From Dehalococcoidia bacterium (lineage in GTDB: Bacteria > Chloroflexota > Dehalococcoidia > Dehalococcoidales > RBG-16-60-22), in the NCBI GenBank assembly GCA_030605045.1, contig JAUWBK010000048.1, positions 1 through 7,909 on the forward strand: a stretch of DNA of 7,909 bases, read 5' to 3'. Numbering within the stretch: position 1 is the stretch's first letter; the number at the start of each line of letters is the position of its first letter. Positions 1 to 6,213 of the stretch are shown here, one piece after another. The position numbers and the translations under genes were made by a program. The notes under the pieces were generated by a model. It worked only from the letters and a program-made list of their open reading frames with translations, ran no database searches and was not told the DNA's origin.

Positions 1-230
1 CCAGATAGATTGGTACCGGCACCACGGGGCACGACCGGTATCTTTTCCCGATGAGCTGTCTTCATTAACGCCGAGACTTCAGTCGTGCTGTGGGGAAAGA
101 CAATGACATCCGGCATCTCCTGTCTCGGGGTGGCATCGTAAGAATAGGCGATCAGGTCTTTCATATCGGACAAGACGTTTTCACGCCCGACTATCTTAGT
201 TAGTTCCTTGATAAAGCTTCGTTCGATCAA
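1..230 (-). CDS. glcD: GlcD-type FAD-linked 2-hydroxyacid oxidase, N-terminal part (cut by window edge)
   Basis: Only the first 76 codons are in the window; the 3' end lies beyond base 1. The start is TTG at 228-230. A TAG stop lies two codons upstream in frame, and AGGAGG (minus strand, 239-244) sits 8 bases before it, so TTG is the only good start; the first internal ATG is codon 23. The protein opens with a helix (IERSFIKELTKIVG), then DLIAYSYDATPRQEMPDVIVFP and a PVVPRGAGTNLSG segment at the edge. This is the entry to the PCMH-type FAD-binding domain of the glycolate oxidase GlcD / D-lactate dehydrogenase family, where the RGAGT loop contacts the FAD pyrophosphate. Such enzymes oxidise glycolate, D-lactate or other 2-hydroxyacids to 2-oxoacids, often with an Fe-S partner subunit. 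It is the third gene of the unit starting near 2984. The family is secure; the substrate cannot be read from this fragment. Confidence -1.
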   Translation of the reverse strand, partial: MIERSFIKELTKIVGRENVLSDMKDLIAYSYDATPRQEMPDVIVFPHSTTEVSALMKTAHREKIPVVPRGAGTNLS

Positions 231-326
231 GTTCTATTCCTCCTCATTCCTACGCGCGACTAAGCCCATTCAGGGGAATAGTTAGCATTGTTGAAGTTCA
301 CCAAGAGGTGTCTTGGTACCAGTCCA
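231..326 (-). other. 96-base spacer between the TIM-barrel gene and glcD, with a small hairpin
   Basis: Apart from the glcD ribosome binding site, this spacer holds a perfect 7-bp inverted repeat, ACCAAGA (300-306) and TCTTGGT (311-317), with a four-base loop. No T-run follows it on the minus strand, so it does not look like an intrinsic terminator. It could be an mRNA processing or stability element, or chance. I see no convincing promoter here, so glcD is probably co-transcribed with the two genes upstream. Confidence -1.
239..244 (-). promoter_or_regulatory. Shine-Dalgarno site that fixes the glcD TTG start
   Basis: AGGAGG on the minus strand lies 8 bases upstream of the TTG at 228-230. 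It is a near-perfect anti-16S match and, with the in-frame TAG just upstream of the TTG, decides in favour of a non-ATG start. Confidence -1.
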
Positions 327-1223
327 CTACAGCCTGGCCCACGCCTCAAGAAGGGTGCGCTTGGCATTAGCCACCACTACTTCGGAACTGTCACCACTAA
401 GCGGCTTAACCTCAAAAGCGACTACGTTCTGTTTCCCCTCGCCAATATACCCGATATCCATGAGGGCCTTTAAGAACAGCTTTACTTCTTCGACATTGTT
501 TTCACCTGCGGCAATTCCAAATGGCGGGTGTTTGTCTCCGTAGGCAGGGTGGTTTTTATCTTTCAGTATGCAGTTGCCGATGTGGATATGAACCAAATAG
601 TCTTTGGCTGTTTTTATGGCATGGTCAGCCGTCTCTTTCAGCAAGGGCAGGTGACTCAGGTCAATCATTAAACCAAAGTTAGGGTAACGCCGTCGCACTT
701 CTTTGGCGACCTGCACGCCTTCTTCGGTTGGCCCAATGAGACATTTTTTATCTATGTCCCGGTCGAAGATTTCCAGAGTGATACCAAGGTCACCTTTGCT
801 CTGGGCATAACCACATAGCTGACTCAGTGAATCAACCAGAAGTTCCTTTGCCTGCTCATACTTAGCCCTCGCCGGTGCCGGTCCACTGAGAACCGCCAGT
901 CGCTTGGCACCAAAGGAGTAAGCCTCATCCACGCCAGATTTCATTTGAGATATGGCGGCTTCACGTTGCTGAGGAATTGGACTATTAAGGTCCAGCTTCT
1001 GGCCGAGGAGTGCAGCTTGACCGACATAGCCAACGACTAACTTACTCGCCCGCAGTATCTTATCGACCTCAGCTCTAATGTCATCGGGAATAGAGGCAAT
1101 CTCGATGGCACCAAAAAATTCGTCTTCAGCAATCTTCCTGATGCCATCAAGAGGGCTAATATCCGGGAAAGCCATAATTTGGACAATACCTACTTTCATA
1201 TAAGAGTGTAAACTATCTTTCAT
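327..1223 (-). CDS. Sugar phosphate isomerase/epimerase-like TIM-barrel protein (xylose isomerase-like; possible hydroxypyruvate isomerase role)
   Basis: The 298-residue protein shows the pattern of the AP-endonuclease-2 / xylose-isomerase-like TIM barrel. It has a first strand MKVGIVQIMAF, an early IEIAS strand, and four likely metal ligands: E151 in TLEIFDRD, D188 in MIDLSH (with H191, a DxxH pair), H214 in VHIHIGN and E271 in VAFEVKP. Relatives isomerise or epimerise sugars, keto-acids or inositols using Mn, Mg or Co. It directly follows a Gcl-like gene, the place where hydroxypyruvate isomerase (Hyi: hydroxypyruvate to tartronate semialdehyde) sits in glyoxylate operons, but it is about 40 residues longer than typical Hyi, so that function is inference. 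The start at 1223 has AAAGGAG eight bases upstream, overlapping the stop of the preceding gene, so translation is probably coupled. M9 is a possible alternative start without as good a site. Confidence -1.
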   Translation of the reverse strand: MKDSLHSYMKVGIVQIMAFPDISPLDGIRKIAEDEFFGAIEIASIPDDIRAEVDKILRASKLVVGYVGQAALLGQKLDLNSPIPQQREAAISQMKSGVDEAYSFGAKRLAVLSGPAPARAKYEQAKELLVDSLSQLCGYAQSKGDLGITLEIFDRDIDKKCLIGPTEEGVQVAKEVRRRYPNFGLMIDLSHLPLLKETADHAIKTAKDYLVHIHIGNCILKDKNHPAYGDKHPPFGIAAGENNVEEVKLFLKALMDIGYIGEGKQNVVAFEVKPLSGDSSEVVVANAKRTLLEAWARL

Positions 1224-1237
1224 AATGGTTACTCCTT

Positions 1238-2947
1238 TCAGACTTTCGTTAAAACCTCGGTTGGCAGTGGTTCATACTCGACAATCTTATCCAGGCTTGG
1301 TCCCATCGAAGCATCGGTTTCCCTGTCCACGATAACTTCAATAATTGCTGGCCAATTGGCTTCTACGGCTCTCTTTAGCGCCGGTTTGATTTCCGCGGGT
1401 TCCTCAACTCGTTGCCCATAGGCACCATAGGCCTCGGCAAACTTGACAAAGTCCACACACATTCCCTCATACCAGGTAGTAACCTCAAAATTCATATCGT
1501 AGAGGTATTTCTCCTGCTGGCGAATGAGACTGAGATAGCCGTTGTTAATGACAATGACAATAATCGGGATGTGATACATTACGGCCACCGCCATTTCCTG
1601 ACCACAGAATCCCAAGCCATAATCACCGACGATGTCAACTACCGTTTTCTCTGGCCGGGCAACCTTGGCACCTATCGCTGCCGGCAAGTCCCAACCCAAG
1701 GGTCCAGCACCACCGGGTATGAGGTAGTGGCGGGGCTTGAATATCCTCTGGAATTGGGATGACCAGATTTGATTAAGACCGATGCAGGTGACAAATACTG
1801 TTTCTTCATCGAAGAACTCATTTATTTCCTTGTATACCCGCTGCGGTTTAATTGGAATCTGGTCAAAATCCAGTCGGCGCTGGTAATTTAAACGCATTTC
1901 GGGTATGGCATTGACTCGTTCCGTTGGCTCCCTTGGTGGGGTCATCTCTTTTGCCATTGCCAGTAATGCCTGCAAGGCAAGTTTGGCATCAGCGACAATA
2001 CCTAAGTCGGCAGGAATAATACGACCGATTTGAGTAGGCTCAGTATCGATATGAATGAATTTTCTGTTGTTGGTGTAGACATCCAATGCGCCGGTATGTC
2101 GGTCGGAGAAACGGCAGCCGACTCCCAATACTAAATCTGATTCGAGGAAAATTTTATTGCCATATGGTGTGTTGCAGGAAGTTCCCACTTGCCCGGCATA
2201 GAGAGGGTGGTCAGCGGCAATGCCGCTCTTACCCATAAGGGAAGTAACTATGGGTGTAGAAAGATACTCCGCCAGCTCAACGAACTCACGGCAGGCGTTG
2301 GCAATTATTACCCCTCCTCCCAGGAGCACTAAGGGTTTTTCCGCCTCCAGTAGCATTTCTAGGGCTCTTCTGATTTTACGGGTCTCAGGTGCCGGTTTCG
2401 GAATCTCCAGAGGTGAATCAATACTGGGGTGGTATTCAATTTCACGCCGCTGAACATCCAGGGGAAGGTCAATTAACACTGGGCCGGGACGCTCCTCTTT
2501 AGCGATGCGAAAAGCTTCTCTAGTGATACGGGGAAGTTGGTTTGCCTCTTTGACGCAATAACTCTTCTTAGTTATCGGCTTAACAATCTCGGTGATATCT
2601 ACAGCTTGGAAAGCTTCTTTCCCGAGCTGGGCGGTTACTGACTGTCCGGTAATGGCAATTATGGGAATCGAATCCACTTGCGCTGCGTAGAGTCCGGTTA
2701 CCATATTGGTCCCGGCTGGACCTGAGGTCCCTACACAGATACCCACTTTGCCACTGGCCCTGGCATAACCATCAGCGGCATGTGAAGCACCTTCTTCGTG
2801 ACGTGCTAGATAGTGTTTTATCTTGGTGGACTTTCTTAAAGCGCTGTAAAAAGGTAATATTCCTGCTCCCGGGATACCGAAAATAACCTCTACCCCTTCA
2901 TCTTCCATTATCTTGACCATGGCTTCGGTTACTGGCATTTTGCCCAT
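1238..2947 (-). CDS. gcl: Glyoxylate carboligase-like thiamine diphosphate enzyme with a glutamate at the Val51 position
   Basis: The 569 residues cover the three domains of the acetolactate-synthase superfamily: the PYR domain (about 1-165, with LARHEEGASHAADGYARA at 47-64), a central domain (about 190-330) and the PP domain (about 365-545). The diphosphate/Mg motif is GDY at 441 to NN at 468-469. From memory of E. coli Gcl (593 aa), the match is close throughout: PFYSALRK, GTSGPAGTNM, KEAFQAVDI, RHTG (283-286), DTEPTQIGR, PVKPQR-like PIKPQRVY, AGPLGW and SMGPSLD. Gcl condenses two glyoxylates to tartronate semialdehyde and CO2. The oddity is E51: E. coli Gcl has Val51 there, and lack of the usual catalytic Glu is its hallmark. 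A decarboxylase or acetolactate-type activity on another 2-oxoacid is therefore possible. The ATG has AAGGAA five bases upstream; it is the first gene of its unit. The family is certain, the reaction is not. Confidence -1.
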   Translation of the reverse strand: MGKMPVTEAMVKIMEDEGVEVIFGIPGAGILPFYSALRKSTKIKHYLARHEEGASHAADGYARASGKVGICVGTSGPAGTNMVTGLYAAQVDSIPIIAITGQSVTAQLGKEAFQAVDITEIVKPITKKSYCVKEANQLPRITREAFRIAKEERPGPVLIDLPLDVQRREIEYHPSIDSPLEIPKPAPETRKIRRALEMLLEAEKPLVLLGGGVIIANACREFVELAEYLSTPIVTSLMGKSGIAADHPLYAGQVGTSCNTPYGNKIFLESDLVLGVGCRFSDRHTGALDVYTNNRKFIHIDTEPTQIGRIIPADLGIVADAKLALQALLAMAKEMTPPREPTERVNAIPEMRLNYQRRLDFDQIPIKPQRVYKEINEFFDEETVFVTCIGLNQIWSSQFQRIFKPRHYLIPGGAGPLGWDLPAAIGAKVARPEKTVVDIVGDYGLGFCGQEMAVAVMYHIPIIVIVINNGYLSLIRQQEKYLYDMNFEVTTWYEGMCVDFVKFAEAYGAYGQRVEEPAEIKPALKRAVEANWPAIIEVIVDRETDASMGPSLDKIVEYEPLPTEVLTKV

Positions 2948-2990
2948 TTTTATTCCTTATTCAAATTCTTTCCGAGACAATTCAAACTCC

Positions 2991-3019
2991 AATATAGCAT
3001 AGAGGCCATAGGGCGTCAA
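2991..3019 (-). promoter_or_regulatory. Strong sigma70-type promoter of the gcl-like operon
   Basis: The minus strand reads TTGACG (3019-3014), a 17-base spacer, then TATATT (2996-2991) preceded by TGC, giving an extended -10. Each box matches 5 of 6 consensus bases and the spacing is ideal. Transcription would start near 2984, leaving a leader of about 37 bases that contains the AAGGAA ribosome binding site (2953-2958). This was read by eye and has not been tested. Confidence -1.
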
Positions 3020-3058
3020 GGTAACATGCTCGTCCCTAAGCTTGGGACACGTTACCTT
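3018..3058. promoter_or_regulatory. Nested inverted repeat abutting the gcl promoter (candidate operator; terminator-like on the plus strand)
   Basis: The outer arms AAGGTAAC (3018-3025) and GTTACCTT (3051-3058) are perfect 8-base inverted copies. Inside them, GTCCC (3032-3036) and GGGAC (3044-3048) flank TAAGCTT. On the minus strand the promoter-proximal outer arm overlaps the -35 box by two bases, which suits a regulator site. On the plus strand the structure runs into six Ts (3057-3062) and resembles an intrinsic terminator, but there is no plus-strand gene for it to end. On the minus strand no T-run follows. It could also stabilise the 3' end of larA transcripts. Confidence -1.
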
Positions 3059-3181
3059 TTTTCTTTGCTGGGCTTTCCACCGTTGCGGAAGCTTGGCTTG
3101 CTTTTTGTTCCAGGGCGGCCTGAGCAGCGACCAGTTTGGTAGTTAGGAGAAGCTCATTCAATCTGGGAAAAACTGTTTACT

Positions 3182-4447
3182 TTAGTCTTTCAGCAGAGGA
3201 AGAACCAATGGCCCTTCTGGAATTACTGCGATTTCGGCGTAATCTCCTAGGACTTCAAACGCTTTTGCCAAACCTTCCTCTATGGTGCTGATTGGCGTCA
3301 TCATCATCTCTCTGACCACGCTATCTTCCAGGCCTGACACCAGGTAAATGTCGTTCTTCAACTGAGTGCGGGCTAGGATTTGATTTTCCCATTGGACGCC
3401 GATTGGCTCTTCACGCCTTATCTTTTGCAGGACTTCCTTGGGGGAACTGACCGAGGCGTGCAACTCCCTGAATGCCTCTGGACCAACACCGGCGTTACAG
3501 GCTGAAGCTATTATTATGATGCCTCCATCGCGGGTTATCTGGGCGGCGGTGTCTATTCCCTTACAGGACTGATACAAATCCAGGTCCAGCGGCGCCCCGC
3601 TATTGGTGGTAATAGTAATATCCACCTTATGCGCCACTTTAACCCCGGCAACGTCTCGCTCTATCTGACATCCTTTTTCGTGCGCCTTTACCGGATCCCC
3701 GGCGACGACATGGGTAATTTCTCGCTGCTTATTTAGCAGCACGTTAACGATGAAATTAAGTTTCGCCATCCTTGCCTGTTCCACCAAGTCCTCATGAATT
3801 GGATTCCCTTTAAGAATCCCGGCCCGAGCGCGCGGGTGCTCTATCATTTGATAGCCATGGTTATGGTAGGCTGACCTGACACTAAATACTCCGGGAGCGA
3901 TGCTTTTTCTGCCACCGGAGAAACCGGCAAAAAAGTGAGGCTCGATAAACCCGGTGCTTAGCCTGAAATCTGCCTCGATGACCTTAGTATTGATATCCAC
4001 CGGAGTACCTCTGGATGTTGTGCCGATGTATACTGTTTGGTTCACGTCGTGATTTACAACGTTGTACTTTTCCACGATGTCTCGACCCAGCTTTTTGACT
4101 AACTCTTGCTTATCCAGTGGTGGGTGTAACCCGAGGGCAACTATTATGGTGATATTCTCACGTGGTACTTTGGCTTCTAGCTCGGCCAGTATCGGGGGCA
4201 GTAGCCTATCATCGGGGCACGGCCTGGTATTATCAGTAACGATGACCACAACCTTTTCATTTGGCTTGACACAATCGCGAAGGGGAGGACAATCTATTGG
4301 CGCTCTCAGACTATTAATTATGGCTTCCCATTCGTTGGCCAGACCCTTGGCTTCCTCTCTGGTTAGAATGCAGGCGATGTTCTTTGTTGGTAGCCAAGCT
4401 GTTAAAAGGCACTCCCCGCAGGGAAGCTCAATTTCCGTCTTCATCAT
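3182..4447 (-). CDS. larA: LarA-family nickel-pincer-nucleotide 2-hydroxyacid racemase/epimerase
   Basis: At 421 residues the protein is the usual length for LarA. Compared from memory with the Lactobacillus plantarum enzyme, the key residues line up: R75 (DNTRP) and H108 (LGLHPP) at the same numbers, H171 (EPHFFAG) for H174, K181 (SGGRKS) for K184, the lysine that covalently carries the nickel-pincer nucleotide, and H197 (YHNHG) for H200. The family interconverts stereoisomers of 2-hydroxyacids by hydride transfer to the cofactor. Besides lactate, homologues act on malate, phenyllactate, 2-hydroxyglutarate and other substrates, so the substrate is open. The cofactor-making genes larB, larC and larE are not in this window and must be elsewhere. 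It stands alone between the terminator at 4564-4598 and the gcl promoter. GAGGAG lies 12 bases before the first of two adjacent ATGs, a rather long spacing. The family is very likely; racemisation of lactate is only inferred. Confidence -1.
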   Translation of the reverse strand: MMKTEIELPCGECLLTAWLPTKNIACILTREEAKGLANEWEAIINSLRAPIDCPPLRDCVKPNEKVVVIVTDNTRPCPDDRLLPPILAELEAKVPRENITIIVALGLHPPLDKQELVKKLGRDIVEKYNVVNHDVNQTVYIGTTSRGTPVDINTKVIEADFRLSTGFIEPHFFAGFSGGRKSIAPGVFSVRSAYHNHGYQMIEHPRARAGILKGNPIHEDLVEQARMAKLNFIVNVLLNKQREITHVVAGDPVKAHEKGCQIERDVAGVKVAHKVDITITTNSGAPLDLDLYQSCKGIDTAAQITRDGGIIIIASACNAGVGPEAFRELHASVSSPKEVLQKIRREEPIGVQWENQILARTQLKNDIYLVSGLEDSVVREMMMTPISTIEEGLAKAFEVLGDYAEIAVIPEGPLVLPLLKD

Positions 4448-4470
4448 GGTAAGCTAAAACTCCTCGATTT

Positions 4471-4501
4471 ATTATATTGTGGGGGTTGAGGATTCTGTCA
4501 A
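4471..4501 (-). promoter_or_regulatory. Promoter of the larA-like gene, perfect -35 and -10 boxes
   Basis: The minus strand reads TTGACA (4501-4496), a 19-base spacer and TATAAT (4476-4471). Both boxes are exact consensus; the spacer is two bases longer than ideal. The predicted start, near 4464, falls at or inside the GAGGAG ribosome binding site (4460-4465), so the leader would be very short, under 20 bases. Confidence -1.
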
Positions 4502-4563
4502 GCAGGTATCAACACAAGCCGAGCCTTCCTGAGGCCAGGGTCTTGTCGTAATTGTGTCACTGG

Positions 4564-4598
4564 ATTTAAAAAAGGCGGGGGCATTGCTACCCCCGCCT
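4564..4598 (-). terminator. Intrinsic terminator after the duplicated ferredoxin/MTH modules
   Basis: On the minus strand a 9-bp GC-rich stem (AGGCGGGGG, 4598-4590, with CCCCCGCCT, 4581-4573), with an 8-base loop, runs directly into six Ts (4573-4568, the first also in the stem). It lies about 60 bases after the stop of the last gene and about 60 bases before the larA promoter. It separates the AOR-containing unit from larA. Confidence -1.
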
Positions 4599-4659
4599 AA
4601 TGCCTGTGATTATCGCTGTGAAAATCTCACCGGTCTTTTTTGCAAACAGTGCCCCGGCG

Positions 4660-5283
4660 CTACTTCGCGGCTGCTTTTGCCAATAGCTCCGCGGCACGCG
4701 TCGGATTAAATATCCCGCACTCGCATGGCTTGGCTAGTTTCTCGGCAGCCTTCTCGGGGGTGATTGTCCCTTTCTTGATATCTTCAATCATCATTTCGAT
4801 TAAACTAGAGGATACCATGGCATGCCCGCACATCGTGGTAATCTCTAAGATATCTTTGCTGGGCAGGCGTGAAGTATCTCCCCAAACTCCCAGAGATTGC
4901 GCCACGGTGTGAATTTCCAGCCCCGCTTTTTGGCAGCACTCCCTTACCTTGTCGGTAAGGCCGCTGACTACCACCGGTACGCCCAGGTCTTCCTTTTTCA
5001 GGTCACGAAGCACCGCTTCCACCTTGTTCAGGTCATCAAAAACGCACTCCACGATGGTGGTATCCGAGACATTCTTGTAGATCTTCTCGGCATTATAGGT
5101 GAAGACGCTACCTTGTTTCATATCGCCCAGGTTGACCGGACCATGACGCCAGCAGATTTCGAGAAATTTCCCCAGTTTGGGACCACCTCCCTTATCGTTG
5201 ATGCCGTGAGCCATCACCGCTACCAGTGGATAGTCACGGCTTAGACTTTCTCTAGTTCCCTGACGATGAAGCGTATGCGTCAT
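4660..5283 (-). CDS. Conserved protein of unknown function, MTH/CGIFNP family, copy 2
   Basis: I do not recognise a named family for this 207-residue protein. It is a clear paralogue of the product of 6214-6831. Shared features are an N-terminal MTH.LHR.GT.ESL..DY, GIND at 27-30, HxPVN near 47, DLG.xVVVSG, SLG.WG..LPS, TMCGHAMVS (C152, H154) and C.CGIFNP.RAA.LLA (C187, C189) near the C-terminus. The invariant C, H, C and C suggest a metal or Fe-S site, but this is inference. No signal peptide or membrane segment is seen, so it should be cytoplasmic. Extra cysteines (C80, C117, C118) are not shared with the other copy. Its ATG overlaps the TAA of the upstream ferredoxin-domain gene by one base, with AGGAGGT inside that gene, so the two are translationally coupled and probably made in equal amounts. 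It is the last gene before the terminator. Confidence -1.
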   Translation of the reverse strand: MTHTLHRQGTRESLSRDYPLVAVMAHGINDKGGGPKLGKFLEICWRHGPVNLGDMKQGSVFTYNAEKIYKNVSDTTIVECVFDDLNKVEAVLRDLKKEDLGVPVVVSGLTDKVRECCQKAGLEIHTVAQSLGVWGDTSRLPSKDILEITTMCGHAMVSSSLIEMMIEDIKKGTITPEKAAEKLAKPCECGIFNPTRAAELLAKAAAK

Positions 5284-6008
5284 TATGATACCTCCTCAAA
5301 TTTGAACAGCGGTCGCCCCAGACCAACATTGTTCTTGCTGTTAGGGTAGGGGGTAAGGCCCAGCTCTTTAAATATCTTGTCTGTGGAAAACGAGCCATCT
5401 GGTGATACCTTAACGGCGGTGACAACGCTGCAAACCGTGTCCAATTGCTTGGATACTTCCTGTAGCTTCTGTATGGCTGCCTTTAGCTTGTCAATCGGGA
5501 AAGCGACCTCAACGATGGCGGACAGTGATTTCTCGTTTAAGATGTCCTCTCTCAGCTTCCCGGTCTTTTGGTCAGTTATCCAGAAGGTCACCGGGTTTTC
5601 ATGCTCAAACACGCCCCCCATTGCAGCCATGGCCATAGTTACCTTCTGCACATCAGTAAAGCGGGTGCCAACACCGGGGCGGCCTAACTCAATTGCTATA
5701 CCAGCCCAACCCAGCTTAATTCGGCCGGAGACCTCGTTAGTCTTCACTTCTTCAGTTCCCCGCCCCGGGACACGTGTATCCGGACTTTCCACAAGGGGGT
5801 CGGACAGGACTTTTCGGATAATACGCGGCCATTCCAGAGGAGTCTCTTGAAAGGCGTCCGTGGGGCAAACGCCGGAGCGGAAACAGACACCACACTCGAC
5901 ACACTCGTCATCGTTAATTTGGGCAATGTCATCACCCATGCTAATGGCCTTGACCGGGCAATAAGGGATACAAACGTCACAAGCAATACAATCTTCAGTT
6001 ATTCTCAA
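5283..6008 (-). CDS. 2x[4Fe-4S] ferredoxin-domain protein with an uncharacterised C-terminal domain, copy 2
   Basis: The 241-residue protein begins with a bacterial-type ferredoxin domain: C7, C10, C13, C17P and C36, C39, C42, C48P. The second motif has five residues before its last cysteine instead of three. After about residue 60 comes a domain I cannot name. It carries GRGTEEVKTNEVSGR (82-96), GRPGVGTRF (109-117), LNEKSLSAIVEVAFPI, a helix, and NVGLGRPL near the end, all shared with the copy at 6844-7560. The likely role is electron transfer between the AOR or another oxidoreductase and a partner; the second domain may bind a ligand or partner. The start is TTG at 6006-6008: a stop lies directly upstream in frame, a G7 tract lies six bases before it, and alignment with the paralogue's ATG start agrees. 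The stop overlaps the next start (TAATG). Confidence -1.
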   Translation of the reverse strand: MRITEDCIACDVCIPYCPVKAISMGDDIAQINDDECVECGVCFRSGVCPTDAFQETPLEWPRIIRKVLSDPLVESPDTRVPGRGTEEVKTNEVSGRIKLGWAGIAIELGRPGVGTRFTDVQKVTMAMAAMGGVFEHENPVTFWITDQKTGKLREDILNEKSLSAIVEVAFPIDKLKAAIQKLQEVSKQLDTVCSVVTAVKVSPDGSFSTDKIFKELGLTPYPNSKNNVGLGRPLFKFEEVS

Positions 6009-6213
6009 TTAAATCCCCCCCTTTTGATTAGAATTACTTCTTTTATTTTAGCGTTATCTTACTCTATTTACTATAAACCTACCTCCTCTTTTTTGGGATT
6101 TTGCAACAATTTCATATTGGCAAAGGACAAACCCAAGCCAACGTAACACTACCGATTATACCAATGGGTGTGTCTGAATCTGACGAATTAACCCCTCTGG
6201 GAGCCCTAATTTT
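6009..6213 (-). promoter_or_regulatory. 205-base spacer between the two modules with a possible internal promoter
   Basis: The minus strand has TGG-TATAAT (TATAAT at 6160-6155), an extended -10 with a perfect box but no good -35. If used, it would give a leader of about 140 bases for the second module. Within that leader, AGAGGAGGT (near 6080-6088) is a perfect Shine-Dalgarno-like element with no ATG, GTG or TTG at the right distance. A G7 tract (6015-6021) serves as the ribosome binding site of the following gene. I see no intrinsic terminator and no convincing gene here. Confidence -1.

Larger units (their letters stand above)
2948..3181 (-). other. 234-base intergenic region between the larA-like and gcl-like genes
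   Basis: It holds the promoter and nested inverted repeat described separately. The larA-proximal part (3036-3161) has a 41-codon frame opening with TTG and closing with TAG inside the inverted repeat. That frame has coding-like composition (Ala, Lys, Gln rich) but no Shine-Dalgarno site. I do not call it a gene. No recognisable intrinsic terminator for larA is present on the minus strand. Confidence -1.

Noticed and set aside
300..317. Hairpin after the TIM-barrel gene as an intrinsic terminator
   Set aside because: The stem is perfect but short (7 bp) and no T-run follows on the minus strand, so I list it only as a structure in the spacer.
1412..1762. Plus-strand open frame opposite the gcl-like gene
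   Set aside because: It lies wholly inside a strongly supported minus-strand gene, has no recognisable protein features and no ribosome binding site that I can see. The same holds for the other plus-strand frames opposite coding genes (for example 4062-4457, 5377-5850, 6962-7513).
5744..5986. Minus-strand 80-codon frame inside the ferredoxin-domain gene
   Set aside because: It is an out-of-frame shadow of the gene at 5283-6008, whose ferredoxin cysteine motifs show which frame is real.
6117..6141. Hairpin TTGGC/GCCAA in the spacer between the two modules
   Set aside because: Only five base pairs with a 15-base loop and no following T-run on the minus strand; likely chance.
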